In this document: piece after piece, positions 43,629 to 52,294 of the stretch
How the letters are laid out: each line of letters opens with the position of its first letter
Numbering within the stretch: position 1 is the stretch's first letter
DNA from: Thermanaerothrix daxensis
Lineage (GTDB): Bacteria > Chloroflexota > Anaerolineae > Anaerolineales > Anaerolineaceae
Direction: 5' to 3'
DNA: 64,000 nt
Assembly: GCF_001306145.1 (NCBI RefSeq)
Contig: NZ_LGKO01000002.1
Location: 1-64,000 of the forward strand
Position numbers and translations under genes: made by a program
Notes under the pieces: model-generated
What the model saw: the letters and a program-made list of their open reading frames with translations, nothing else
The model's database searches: none
Told to the model about the DNA's origin: nothing

Positions 43629-43681
43629 GAGGATGTAAAACCTCTTCTTATAAACCAGATGAGTCCTGTTGAGAGGTAGCG

Positions 43682-43912
43682 ATGGCGGAACGGCGTTGGG
43701 AAGTCCTAAAGGTGAAGTTTTGCGAACGGGCCGGGTGCGAGGTGGCGTTAGAGGCGCAGGTGGTTTATCCGGCGGAAGTGTTGCCCGATCAGCCACCACG
43801 CTTGATCTCGAAGCGCTGTTCGCGCGGGCTGGAGTGTAACTTCTGGGAGCATATGACCTGCGTGTGGGCGGGCACCAACCCGGTGTACGACCCGTTTGAA
43901 GAGTCGCGCTAG
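43682..43912 (+). CDS. small Cys-rich protein, 76 residues, unknown
   Basis: MAERRWEVLKVKFCERAGCE..., with cysteines at 14, 19, 46, 52 and 60 in the pattern C-x4-C ... C-x5-C-x7-C, which could hold a zinc or iron-sulfur centre. It has its own sigma-70 promoter 55 bases upstream and GAGAGGTAGCG before the ATG. No domain is recognised. Start, promoter and length are all orderly, so I consider it a real gene. The next gene is the Rad52-like one, same strand. Confidence 0.7.
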   Translation: MAERRWEVLKVKFCERAGCEVALEAQVVYPAEVLPDQPPRLISKRCSRGLECNFWEHMTCVWAGTNPVYDPFEESR

Positions 43913-44081
43913 AAAAGCGGTGCCCCTATCCCAATACCCCCCTGATAAGGGGGATTCTCCCGAAACCCCGGTTTCAGGTGATTCGGCGGTTTTTTGCTGG
44001 CTTGTCGGGCGGTTTCTGTGCTATGCTATCATTAGATCAGCGTAGGAGATTCCGTCAGGGATTGCCTAAACGGAGGTTCAT

Positions 44082-44771
44082 ATGCCCAAGACGTTCGAAC
44101 AGATCCTGAGCGAATTAGCGGTGCCGTTCCACAGCACCTCTGTTGAATGGAAACCCCAGGCCATCAGTGCGGATAAGAAGCGCGCGCTGGCCGCTGCCTA
44201 TGTGGATATGCGCGATTACGAAGACCGCCTGGATAAGGTCTTCCCGCAGTGGACCTCGTCGGTGCAGTTTGTGATGACGGAGAAGAAGGTGGCGGCGATT
44301 GTCTCGCTGACCATTGCCGGGATCACGCGGGTCAATGTAGGCGAGGCCTCATTGGAAGATGAGAATGCTTTCACTTCGGCCTATGCTCAGGGCTTCAAGC
44401 GCGTCTGCTCAGACTTTGGCCTGGGGCGCTATCTCTACCGCTTGCCCCAGGTATGGTGCGACTACGATGAAAAGAAGCACGCCGTTATCGGAGTCCCCGA
44501 GTTGCCGGAGTGGGCACGTCACCCGGAGGAGGGGACGGCGCCCGAAGCCGCTGCCGAAGGGGCGCCGCCGTCCCCGCCTGAAGAGGTTCTCTCACCCCGT
44601 GAGCAGGTCATCCCCTTTGGGCGCTACAAGGGCAAGCGCCTGGGCGAAGTGGACCGGAACTGGTTGGAATGGCTGGCGCACAAGTTTGAGCCGCGCTCGC
44701 CGGCGGAGGAACGCCTGAAAGAAGCCGCGCGCGAGATCCTGGCGGGCGAAAAACCTGCGGAGGGGGCATAA
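44082..44771 (+). CDS. Rad52-family DNA-annealing protein with DUF3820 C-terminus
   Basis: 229 residues. Residues 25-150 match the bacterial/phage Rad52/Sak-like fold: ALAAAYVDMRDYEDRLDKVFP, VQFVMTEKKVAAIVSLTIAGITR, NVGEASLEDENAFTSAYAQGFKRVCSDFGLGRYLYRLPQVWCDYD. Then an Ala/Pro-rich linker (about 155-180), then IPFGRYKGKRLGEVDRNWLEWLAHKF (DUF3820, about 185-211), a module also seen at the end of exonucleases. The family anneals single-stranded DNA. No phage genes surround it, so it appears to be a chromosomal repair gene. ACGGAGGTTCAT precedes ATG 44082. Confidence 0.82.
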   Translation: MPKTFEQILSELAVPFHSTSVEWKPQAISADKKRALAAAYVDMRDYEDRLDKVFPQWTSSVQFVMTEKKVAAIVSLTIAGITRVNVGEASLEDENAFTSAYAQGFKRVCSDFGLGRYLYRLPQVWCDYDEKKHAVIGVPELPEWARHPEEGTAPEAAAEGAPPSPPEEVLSPREQVIPFGRYKGKRLGEVDRNWLEWLAHKFEPRSPAEERLKEAAREILAGEKPAEGA

Positions 44772-44785
44772 ACGCCCGAGGCGGG

Positions 44786-45571
44786 CTAATCCAGAAAGCG
44801 CGAACGATCCAGCAACTCGCGCAGGTGCTCTTCATCCGCCTGCGATGCAGTCGCGGATGAGGCGGAGCGGGTGACCTGCTGACGTTCGGCTTGCTCGGCG
44901 GCTTCTAAATCCATCTGGGCGGCGCGGCGCATCACGCTCCAGCCCCCACAGGCCTCACAGCGATCCAGGCGGTACGGTCCTGCGTGGATGGACCACCAGT
45001 GCAGGGGGGTGGCACGGCCGCAACGGGGGCAGATGGCGCCACCCAGCAAGCCGTAGTGACGCGGCGCGCCCAGGGGCAGGGCTTGCCCTGGCTTGCGACC
45101 CAGTGCCAGCATCTGGAGACCGACCCCAATCAGCATGACCACCAGCACACCCCCCAGCAGGGGTACTACGATGCGTAGCATGGCCTGGCGCTCAACCTCG
45201 GCGCTAACAAATTCAATGCGGTGTGGAAGTGTCTGGAGTACGCGCCCATCGGTGGTCGTCACTTCGGCGCTCAGTTCATGCCATCCCAGGGGGTAGTTGC
45301 CAGTGTTGAAGCGAAAACGAAACGGAGGCGCGGTGAGGGTTGCCAGGGGCTGTCCATCCATGAGAAAAGTGACCTGGCTGACCCCGGTCTCGGGTATCAG
45401 GCTGAGGGTAAAATCGCCGCGAATCTGGCTGCCTCCGCCATATCCGAAATTGCGCCGCAGTCCCAGCCGGTAGCCTTCGACGGAAGGTGTGGGGGTGGCT
45501 GCCAGCGCACTTATGATCAGCCCTGCGCTCAGGATTAACCCTGTGAGTATGGCTTGAACGCGTTGAGACAT
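44786..45571 (-). CDS. Ig-like/TM/zinc-ribbon membrane protein of the CPBP-ABC operon
   Basis: 261 residues from ATG 45571 (AAAGGAGG upstream). Signal peptide (1-26), Ig-like domain (about 45-130, QVTFLMDGQPLATLTAPPFRF), one membrane helix (about 133-160, MLRIVVPLLGGVLVVMLIGVG), then a cytoplasmic zinc ribbon with CPRCGR (C178-x2-C) and CEACGG. I do not know its function. It is the last gene of a leftward operon, 13 bases after the ABC permease. The C-terminus is charged (EEHLRELLDRSRF). Confidence 0.78.
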   Translation of the reverse strand: MSQRVQAILTGLILSAGLIISALAATPTPSVEGYRLGLRRNFGYGGGSQIRGDFTLSLIPETGVSQVTFLMDGQPLATLTAPPFRFRFNTGNYPLGWHELSAEVTTTDGRVLQTLPHRIEFVSAEVERQAMLRIVVPLLGGVLVVMLIGVGLQMLALGRKPGQALPLGAPRHYGLLGGAICPRCGRATPLHWWSIHAGPYRLDRCEACGGWSVMRRAAQMDLEAAEQAERQQVTRSASSATASQADEEHLRELLDRSRFLD

Positions 45572-45584
45572 GGGAAAACCTCCT

Positions 45585-46373
45585 TTAGCGCCAGCGGGTG
45601 AGAATGGTTTCGCGCTGGAACAGACGGGCACCCAGGTAGATCAGCGCAATATCCACCAGGATCAGGATGGCAATCATCCCCAGCATGAGGGTGGGGTTGA
45701 GGATGATGATGCCGATGATCTGGGCGAAGAAAAGAGCCAGCAGGGGAACGATCAGCACGGCAGAGAGTTGCTCGGCCACCCGGGGATCGTTAACCCGTGA
45801 GGAGACGATGACCGCAAAATTGACCGCCGCCACCGCGATCAGCGGCCCAACCACAAAAATGCCCAACAACCAGGTGGTACCCAGGGCGTGGGCCCGCGCT
45901 GCCTCCCCCGTCCCTACCAGCGGCAGCCCGAGCAGGAAAATACCGAAGAAGAGCCAGGTGACCCCAATGGCGGGGATGACGGCGGCCAGCGCTTTGCCCG
46001 CCAGCAGGGTTTCGGTGGTAATGGGGGTTGCCAGCAATGGCTCCAGGCTGCGGGTGGTCTTCTCACCGACGATGCTGTAGGCCGCGATGGTGATGGGAAT
46101 GATCAGGGGCATCATCATGTAGAGGAGCATGAATTGATCAATCAGGTAAATCTGCAAGCAATCCCGCGCCGGCAGGCTACCGCAGGCCAGCAGGAAGGCC
46201 TCGGGCACATCCGCGGCATCGGCGCCCTCCGCAACGCTTCCGCTGATGAAGTGCAGGCTGATCAGCGGAAGGGCGGTCAACAGCAAGGGCAGGACCACGA
46301 GGGTGAAGAACACAATTTTGTTCTTAAAGACCTCTGACCATTCTTTATCAATGATGGTGATCAGGTGCTGCAT
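45585..46373 (-). CDS. ABC-2-type transporter permease (NatB-like)
   Basis: 262 residues, six helices. MQHLITIIDKEWSEVFKNKIVFFTLVVLP is the ABC-2 N-terminus, and EKTTRSLEPLLATPITTETLL the conserved cytoplasmic loop. It pairs with the ATPase two bases upstream. The substrate is unknown; sodium, antibiotic or peptide export are all possible for the group. CGGAGCATAACC precedes ATG 46373. Confidence 0.9.
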   Translation of the reverse strand: MQHLITIIDKEWSEVFKNKIVFFTLVVLPLLLTALPLISLHFISGSVAEGADAADVPEAFLLACGSLPARDCLQIYLIDQFMLLYMMMPLIIPITIAAYSIVGEKTTRSLEPLLATPITTETLLAGKALAAVIPAIGVTWLFFGIFLLGLPLVGTGEAARAHALGTTWLLGIFVVGPLIAVAAVNFAVIVSSRVNDPRVAEQLSAVLIVPLLALFFAQIIGIIILNPTLMLGMIAILILVDIALIYLGARLFQRETILTRWR

Positions 46374-46375
46374 GG

Positions 46376-47314
46376 TTATGCTCCGTGTTGTCCTTGAATC
46401 GTGCGCAGGTAGACATCTTCCAGGGTGTGGCGCAGTTCACCCACAAATTGGATCTCGGCACCGGCTTCGACCAGGCGGCGCACCAGTAAGGGGTTTTGCC
46501 CCTCAGGATCGGACAACCCCACTACCAGGCGGTTTTCAAAGGCGCTCACCTCTTCGACAAAGGGGAAGGTGCGCAGAAGGTCCACAAATTGGGGTTGGAC
46601 GTGACGCAGGTGAAAGACCACCTTGCGTCCGAAAAGGCGCTTGCGCAAGTTTTCCGGCGTGTCCACGGCGATCAGGCGGGTTTTGAAAATGGCCACGCGC
46701 TGGCACAGGCGCTCGGCTTCATCCAGGTTGTGCGTGCAAAGGATGATGGTGCGTCCTTCCGATTCAAGTTCTTCAATGAAATCGCGTACCAGTTTGGCGG
46801 CTTCCGGATCCAGCCCGCTGGTGGGCTCATCCAGGAAAAGCACGCGCGGCTCATGGAGCAGGGCGCGGGCGATGGCCAGTTTCTGGCGCATGCCTTTGGA
46901 GAAACTCCCCACCGGGTCAAAACGGCGCTCCCACAACCCCAGCATGCGCAGGTATTTTTCCACCTGACCCTTGACATCGTGCACGTTATAAAGACGGGCG
47001 TAAATAGTGAGGTTTTTCTCGGCGCTGAGGGCTTCGTACATGCCCGGCGCTTCGGTCAGCAGGCCCACGGCCTGGCGAATGTGGCGATCATCTCGCCCCA
47101 CCTTCCAGGGACCAATGTAGGCTTCTCCTGAGGTTGGAGCGATCAGGGTGGTCAACATGCGAACGGTGGTGGTTTTGCCGGCGCCGTTGGGCCCCAGCAG
47201 GCCGAAGACCTCACCCTCGTTGATCTCCAGGGTGAGGTTCTCCACGGCCACAATGGGTGGCTGTTTGCGATGAGCGTTAAAAACCTTGGTCAGATTCTCG
47301 GTGGTGATCTTCAT
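46376..47314 (-). CDS. ABC transporter ATPase (NatA-like)
   Basis: 312 residues from ATG 47314 (GAGAGTCACC before it; starts inside the upstream regulator gene). Walker A GPNGAGKTTT, Q-loop LLTEAPGM, signature FSKGMRQKLAIA (variant of LSGGQ), Walker B VLFLDEPTSGLD, switch CTHNLDE. The C-terminal extension (about 225-312) is the drug/Na+-exporter type. It works with the permease two bases on. Confidence 0.93.
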   Translation of the reverse strand: MKITTENLTKVFNAHRKQPPIVAVENLTLEINEGEVFGLLGPNGAGKTTTVRMLTTLIAPTSGEAYIGPWKVGRDDRHIRQAVGLLTEAPGMYEALSAEKNLTIYARLYNVHDVKGQVEKYLRMLGLWERRFDPVGSFSKGMRQKLAIARALLHEPRVLFLDEPTSGLDPEAAKLVRDFIEELESEGRTIILCTHNLDEAERLCQRVAIFKTRLIAVDTPENLRKRLFGRKVVFHLRHVQPQFVDLLRTFPFVEEVSAFENRLVVGLSDPEGQNPLLVRRLVEAGAEIQFVGELRHTLEDVYLRTIQGQHGA

Positions 47315-47894
47315 GGTGACTCTCTTCTCTGCGGGTTTCAGCATTTTGGGCGAATGCGGTAAATTCGACCGGCATCAGGATGGCGGCAAACAGGCGGGGC
47401 GTGCGCTCCGGTGCGGGTGCTTTTTCCAGGAAGGGGAGCAGAGCCTGATTGAGCGCACGGGCAAAAGCCCGGAATTCATCCTCGCTCAAAAACAGCACGT
47501 ACTTATGATACCCCACCCCGTCGGCGCGCAGGTTGGGTGTGGGGCGTGCGGCGAGGTAGCGCGCGTAGTCGGCGAGCAGACTGCTCAGGAAAGTGCTGAA
47601 AAATTCCAAATGCTCCTCGCGGCTGAGACGGTTCAAGGTGGCTTCGTCCAGACTCAAGTGCTCTGTAACCAGGGCATAAATCTTTTCTACGGTACCGCGT
47701 ACCGCATATTGCGAAGCCACTTTCACCAATCCGCCCTGCACCAGGCGGTGCAGATGGCGGTACAGCGTGGCCCGTGAGACCTGCGGGATGGCAGTGTGCA
47801 AATCGTCCACGCTACGCTCACCTTTCGCCAGTTCCAGGATCAGGCGCAAGCGCACCGGGTGCAGAACCAGTTCCAAACGATCACGCCATTCCAT
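47277..47894 (-). CDS. winged-helix transcriptional regulator of the CPBP-ABC operon
   Basis: 205 residues. An ArsR-like winged helix at about 8-75 (LHPVRLRLILELAKGERSVDDLH, then QVSRATLYRHLHRLVQGGLVKV) is followed by an effector part (about 80-185) with no recognisable fold and a His-rich, charged tail. It overlaps the CPBP gene by 14 bases upstream and the ATPase by 38 bases downstream, so expression is coupled; it likely represses or activates this operon. Confidence 0.82.
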   Translation of the reverse strand: MEWRDRLELVLHPVRLRLILELAKGERSVDDLHTAIPQVSRATLYRHLHRLVQGGLVKVASQYAVRGTVEKIYALVTEHLSLDEATLNRLSREEHLEFFSTFLSSLLADYARYLAARPTPNLRADGVGYHKYVLFLSEDEFRAFARALNQALLPFLEKAPAPERTPRLFAAILMPVEFTAFAQNAETRREESHHEDHHRESDQGF

Positions 47895-48792
47895 CTTCGG
47901 GCCAACGTGCTACGAAGAAGAGATACACGGCGATGAGCAACCAACCGGCTGAGCCGATCAGTGCAACCGGTAAGGGCCCCAAAATGGGGTTGGGCTGACC
48001 CCGCACGGCCAGGATGGCGGTGCCGCTGATGCCGTTGATCACCGCGTGCGCAATCACGGCCGGCCACACACTGCGGCCGCGTAGGGTGATCCAGGTAAAG
48101 AACACGCCCAGCAGGACGCAAGCCCAGGTCATGGTCAGGATGCCGAGCCAGGGGAACCCGGGATAATCCAGGCCGTAGTTATGCCCCATGGCGATGACCG
48201 GCGCGTGCCATACTCCCCAGATTAAACCGCTGATCAGGGCCGCTCTGCGCGCGCCCAGGGGAAGCAGTTTTTGCACCAGGTAGGCTCGCCAGCCGAATTC
48301 CTCGCCGAAGGTGAACAGGCTGTTGATGACCGTGGCGATCACCATTCCCTGCAGGGTCATCAGTAAAACCACCAGCCAGGGATTGAGGGTAGCCAGGGGA
48401 CCGCTACCGGCCAGCAGGACCCGTAGTTGGAGCAAGTCGGGGTCGAAGTACTTTGGGAAGAGCGCGAAGAAGATTGCGGCTCCGACCACGGTGGCTACGA
48501 GGGGGGTGAACCAGGCCAGCAGCCAGATGCGCCAATGCTGGCGAAAGTGGGGGCGCAGCCAAAGGTCCTGCCAGCCTTCACGGGTGATCAGACGGGTGAG
48601 CAGGTGGGCCAAGGCAGGGGCCCACATGTAGCCAACGGCAATAAGCACAAAGGCCAGGCTGAGCCCACCGGGGATCGGGGGGCTGTTGGCAATGCCGCCG
48701 GTGAGCGCCACCACGCCACCAACCGCCCAGGCCAGGCCGAAGGCGAAGAGAACGAAAATCAATGTGCGCCGACGATCGAATGCGGGGTTCAT
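47881..48792 (-). CDS. CPBP-family intramembrane metalloprotease
   Basis: 303 residues from ATG 48792, fixed by AAAGGAGGTTTC. Eight helices. The glutamate motif EEFGWRAYLV (E-E-x3-R) and the downstream histidines (IWGVWHAPVIAMGH and ITLRGRSVWPAVIAHAVIN) form the CPBP/Abi catalytic site. Bacterial members are linked to bacteriocin immunity and processing. It heads an operon with a regulator and an ABC-2 exporter, which fits a self-protection or peptide-export role, though no bacteriocin gene is visible. Confidence 0.9.
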   Translation of the reverse strand: MNPAFDRRRTLIFVLFAFGLAWAVGGVVALTGGIANSPPIPGGLSLAFVLIAVGYMWAPALAHLLTRLITREGWQDLWLRPHFRQHWRIWLLAWFTPLVATVVGAAIFFALFPKYFDPDLLQLRVLLAGSGPLATLNPWLVVLLMTLQGMVIATVINSLFTFGEEFGWRAYLVQKLLPLGARRAALISGLIWGVWHAPVIAMGHNYGLDYPGFPWLGILTMTWACVLLGVFFTWITLRGRSVWPAVIAHAVINGISGTAILAVRGQPNPILGPLPVALIGSAGWLLIAVYLFFVARWPEDGMA

Positions 48793-48818
48793 GAAACCTC
48801 CTTTTATGATCATTGGTG

Positions 48819-48847
48819 ATTATATTATCAAAAATGAAAACAATCAA
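48819..48847 (-). promoter_or_regulatory. promoter of the CPBP-ABC operon
   Basis: Minus strand TTGATT (48847-48842), 17-base spacer, TATAAT (48824-48819). The ATG is 27 bases downstream. Confidence 0.75.
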
Positions 48848-48939
48848 GAAGTTGAAAAAGAAACGCGCTGTTCCCTGCGCCTTGAGCAACGCGTTACCTG
48901 AGCGCACCGGTGGGGTTTTAGGCTAGGGAAGGCGGTGTT

Positions 48940-48960
48940 TATAGTACACTATTTGTAGTG
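48940..48960 (+). promoter_or_regulatory. -10 box and inverted repeat before the 2-oxo-acid dehydrogenase operon
   Basis: TATAGT (48940-48945) is a fair -10 with only a poor -35 (TTTAGG, 17 bases upstream). It is followed at once by CACTA-TTTG-TAGTG (48947-48960), a perfect 5-bp dyad at the expected transcription start, which could be a repressor site. Confidence 0.45.
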
Positions 48961-49009
48961 AGACACTCCACTTTTTGAAGTTGGATCGCATCAAAGGAGG
49001 CCGCGAATC

Positions 49010-49993
49010 ATGCATTTGTCGGAACCCAAGCAGGTTGAGATGTTCTGGATGATGTTGCTGGCGCGCCGGCTGGATGAGCGGGCGTGGGTGCTCCATCGCC
49101 AGGGAAAGATTGCGTTTCATATTTCCGGCATTGGGCAGGAGGCCGCACAAGTGGGTGCGGCCTTTGCTTTGCGCAGGGGGGAAGATTGGGTGGTGCCTTA
49201 CTACCGCGACCTGGCGCTGATGCTTTGTCTGGGCTACACCCCACGCGAGTTCATGCTCAGCCTGATGGGGAAACGGGAAGACCCCAGTTCGGGCGGGCGG
49301 CAAATGCCCAGTCATTGGAGCCTGCGCCGCGTCAATGTGGTCAGCCACTCGGCTCCGGTGGCCACCCAAACACCGCATGCGGTGGGGGTGGCGCTGGCCA
49401 TTAAGCTGCGCCGTGAGGACAAGGTGGTGCTCACCACCATTGGCGAGGGCGCCACCTCGCAGGGCGAGTGGTACGAAGCGGTCAACTGGGCAGCCGTTCA
49501 CCGTCTCCCGGTGGTCTTTATGGTGGAAAATAACGGCTATGCCATCTCCGAGCCGGTTGAGAAGCAGATGGCGGTGGAGGGGGCTGCGGCCCGGGCTTGC
49601 GGCTTGGGCCTGGAGGGAGTGGCGGTGGATGGCACGGACGCGCTGGCGGTCTATGCTGCCGTAGCCCGGTCGGTAGAAAAGGCGCGCTCCGGCGAGGGCC
49701 CCACGCTGATTGAGGCGCGCATGTATCGCCTGACGCCCCATTCATCGGATGATGATGATCGGACGTACCGCACCCGGGAAGAGGTAGAAGCGGCCAAGCG
49801 TCGCGATCCCCTGCTGCGGATGCGTCAACATTTGGAAGCCCAGGGTTGGCTCACCCCCGAAGGCCTGGAGCGCATGGAGGCCGAGGCCAAAGCCCTGGTG
49901 GAAGATGCAGTGGACTACGCCACCCGTGCCCCCTATCCGGCACCTGAGGAGGCTGCCTACCCCGTCTTTTCTGCGGAGGTGCGCCGTGGCTGA
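49010..49993 (+). CDS. pdhA: 2-oxo-acid dehydrogenase E1 component, alpha subunit
   Basis: 327 residues; AAAGGAGGCCGCGAATC precedes ATG 49010. The ThDP-binding motif starts GEGATSQGEW and ends VENNGYAIS (G-E-G ... N-N form). FHISGIGQEAAQVGAAFAL and HSSDDDDRTYR are typical of branched-chain and acetoin/pyruvate E1-alpha subunits. With E1-beta it decarboxylates the 2-oxo acid and reductively acylates the lipoyl group of E2. Pyruvate or branched-chain substrates cannot be separated by sequence alone. It ends 8 bases inside E1-beta. Confidence 0.92.
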   Translation: MHLSEPKQVEMFWMMLLARRLDERAWVLHRQGKIAFHISGIGQEAAQVGAAFALRRGEDWVVPYYRDLALMLCLGYTPREFMLSLMGKREDPSSGGRQMPSHWSLRRVNVVSHSAPVATQTPHAVGVALAIKLRREDKVVLTTIGEGATSQGEWYEAVNWAAVHRLPVVFMVENNGYAISEPVEKQMAVEGAAARACGLGLEGVAVDGTDALAVYAAVARSVEKARSGEGPTLIEARMYRLTPHSSDDDDRTYRTREEVEAAKRRDPLLRMRQHLEAQGWLTPEGLERMEAEAKALVEDAVDYATRAPYPAPEEAAYPVFSAEVRRG

Positions 49994-50969
49994 GATGACT
50001 CTGGTGGAAGCCATCCGACGGGCAATGGACGAGGAGATGGCGCGGGATGAGCGTGTCTTCATCGTAGGAGAGGATGTGGGGAAGCGGGGCGGCGTTTTTC
50101 GCGCCACGTTGGGCCTGTATGAGAAGTATGGTCCGGAGCGGGTCGTTGACTCCCCTCTGGCCGAGGCCTCCATTGTGGGGGTGGGAATCGGCGCCGCGTT
50201 GTATGGCCTGCGCCCGATTTGTGAGATCCAGTTTGCCGATTTTATTTTCCCCGCTTTCAACCAGATTGTGAGCGAGGCAGCGCGGATGTGCTATCGCTCC
50301 AACGGTGAGTGGACGGTGCCCCTGGTCATTCGCGCGCCGTACGGCGGGGGAATCGGGGGCGGGCTGTATCATTCGCAGAGCGTGGAGGCGTTCTTCGCCC
50401 ATGTGCCGGGGCTCAAAGTGGTCATTCCCTCCAACCCTTACGATGCCAAGGGACTGCTCAAAGCCGCCGTGCGCGATCCTGATCCGGTGCTCTTCCTGGA
50501 ACCCAAGAAGGGTTACCGCCTGCTGCGCGGCGAGGTGCCGGAGGAGGATTATGTCGTCCCAATTGGCCCGGCACACATTTCGCGCCCCGGTCGGGATATC
50601 AGCCTGTTCACCTACGGGATGATGCATTACTACGCTCTGCAGGCCGCCGAGATGGTGGCTGCCGAGGGCATCGAGGTTGAAGTGGTTGATCTGCGCACGC
50701 TAGCGCCGGTGGATCGCACCACCATCCTGGAGTCGGTGCGCAGGACTGGTAAGGCGCTCATTGTGCATGAAGATAACCTGACCGGTGGTTACGGCGCGGA
50801 GGTAGCGGCGACCATTGCCGAAGGCGCGTTTGAGTTCCTGGATGCACCGGTGCGCCGCCTGTGCGGGCCGGATGTGCCCGGCGTGCCTTTCAGTCATCCG
50901 TTACAAGATTGGTTCATGCCCAACGCGCAGAAGATTGCCGATGCCCTGCGCGCGCTGGCGGCCTACTAA
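49986..50969 (+). CDS. pdhB: 2-oxo-acid dehydrogenase E1 component, beta subunit
   Basis: 327 residues from GTG 49986, chosen for GGAGGTG five bases upstream and for the family N-terminus MAEMTLVEAIRRAMDEEMARD; an ATG three codons later is the alternative. Signatures GEDVGKRGGVFRATLGLYEKYG, GIGAALYGLRPICEIQFADF and RAPYGGGIGGGLYHSQS are intact. It forms the alpha2beta2 E1 tetramer with the preceding product and overlaps its gene by 8 bases. Confidence 0.94.
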   Translation: MAEMTLVEAIRRAMDEEMARDERVFIVGEDVGKRGGVFRATLGLYEKYGPERVVDSPLAEASIVGVGIGAALYGLRPICEIQFADFIFPAFNQIVSEAARMCYRSNGEWTVPLVIRAPYGGGIGGGLYHSQSVEAFFAHVPGLKVVIPSNPYDAKGLLKAAVRDPDPVLFLEPKKGYRLLRGEVPEEDYVVPIGPAHISRPGRDISLFTYGMMHYYALQAAEMVAAEGIEVEVVDLRTLAPVDRTTILESVRRTGKALIVHEDNLTGGYGAEVAATIAEGAFEFLDAPVRRLCGPDVPGVPFSHPLQDWFMPNAQKIADALRALAAY

Positions 50970-50983
50970 GGAGGACGACAGAT

Positions 50984-52294
50984 ATGGCAACTCAAGTGAT
51001 CATGCCGCAATTGGGAGAATCGGTGGTGGAAGGCACCGTCCTGCGCTGGTTGAAGCAGGTTGGCGAGCCGGTAAACGAACTTGAACCCCTCCTGGAGGTG
51101 AGCACGGATAAGGTGGATACCGAGATCCCCAGCCCGGCCAGCGGGGTGGTGATGCAAATTCTGGTGCCCGCGGGGCAAACTGTGCGTGCCGGCACCACCC
51201 TGGCCTGGATTGGGGAGCCCGGTGAGGCACCACCCACTGAGAATTCGATGGAGAAGCAAGGTGCTGCTTCGGTTGTGCCTGGCGGAGCAGCGCCGGCAGT
51301 TTCTGCGACCTTGTCCGAAGGCACCGCTGCCCTCGCCCCTGGGCGCGACCGTGACCTGGGGTTCATCTCGCCGGTTGTGGCGCGCCTGGCACGGGAGCAC
51401 AACCTTGACCTGCGGGAGGTGACGGGCACTGGAGAAGGAGGGCGCATTACGAAAAAAGACGTGCTGCGCTATTTGGAAGCGCGCAAAACCGCCGCTGAAC
51501 CGGCCCTGGCACCCTGGGAGACGCCAGGAGAAGGCGATCTCTTCCGCCCGACCGAAATGCTGACCTCCACCGAAGTGCCTTCGGCGTCACCCACCGCCCA
51601 GCCACCGACTGAGGGGCGCCTGCTCCCCCTGACCCCTATGCGTCAGAAGATTGCTGAGCGTCTGACCCACAGCGTGCGCACCATTCCGCATGTTACGACG
51701 ATCATGGAAGCCGATCTCAAGCGAGTGGTGGCTCATTACACGGCGCACAAACCCCTCTTTGCGCGCGAGGGGGTCAATCTCACCTATACGGCCTACTTTG
51801 CGCTGGCTGCTGTGGCGGCGCTGCGTACTCACCCGCTGCTCAACGCCTCCTGGACGGAAGAGGGCATACGCATTCATGAATCCATCAACCTGGGGATCGC
51901 GGTCTCTCTGGGTGAGGAGGGTCTGGTCGTGCCGGTAATTCGCCAGGCAGATGGGCTTTCGCTGCTTGGCATGGCACGGGCAATCAACGACCTGACGGCG
52001 CGGGCGCGGGGACGGCGTCTCTCGCCGGAGGATGTGCAGGGTGGCACCTTTACCCTGACCAATCATGGGGTGGGAGGCTCTCTGTTTGCCACGCCGATCA
52101 TCCTGCCGCCGCAGTGTGCCATCCTGGGGGTGGGTAAGATCACTCCACGTCCGGTGGTGGTGGAAGACGCCATTGCCATTCGCCCGATGGTTTATCTTTC
52201 CCTCACTTTTGATCACCGTATCCTGGATGGCGCGGCTGCGGATGCTTTCCTGGGTACGATTGTGCAAACTTTGCAGATCTGGCCGGAGGTCTGA
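50984..52294 (+). CDS. pdhC: dihydrolipoamide acyltransferase (E2)
   Basis: 436 residues; AAGGAGGACGACAGAT before ATG 50984. One lipoyl domain (1-78, lysine in EVSTDKVDTEI), a flexible Ala/Pro-rich linker, a peripheral-subunit-binding domain (about 125-160, SPVVARLAREHNLDL), a second linker, and the catalytic domain (about 205-436) with the active-site motif DHRILDG (about 406-412). It carries the acyl group to CoA. The lipoyl cofactor is made by lipA (19607). Confidence 0.94.
   Translation: MATQVIMPQLGESVVEGTVLRWLKQVGEPVNELEPLLEVSTDKVDTEIPSPASGVVMQILVPAGQTVRAGTTLAWIGEPGEAPPTENSMEKQGAASVVPGGAAPAVSATLSEGTAALAPGRDRDLGFISPVVARLAREHNLDLREVTGTGEGGRITKKDVLRYLEARKTAAEPALAPWETPGEGDLFRPTEMLTSTEVPSASPTAQPPTEGRLLPLTPMRQKIAERLTHSVRTIPHVTTIMEADLKRVVAHYTAHKPLFAREGVNLTYTAYFALAAVAALRTHPLLNASWTEEGIRIHESINLGIAVSLGEEGLVVPVIRQADGLSLLGMARAINDLTARARGRRLSPEDVQGGTFTLTNHGVGGSLFATPIILPPQCAILGVGKITPRPVVVEDAIAIRPMVYLSLTFDHRILDGAAADAFLGTIVQTLQIWPEV

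Larger units (their letters stand above)
43276..43681. other. divergent promoter region between the second ECF operon and the 76-residue gene
   Basis: About 400 bases without a convincing gene. It holds a leftward promoter (43496-43524), a rightward promoter (43600-43628), and about 215 bases of leader in front of the S component. CAACGCT (43488-43494) and AGCGTTG (43407-43413) are complementary, but the first would lie at or before the predicted transcription start, so a riboswitch is not claimed. Confidence 0.5.
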
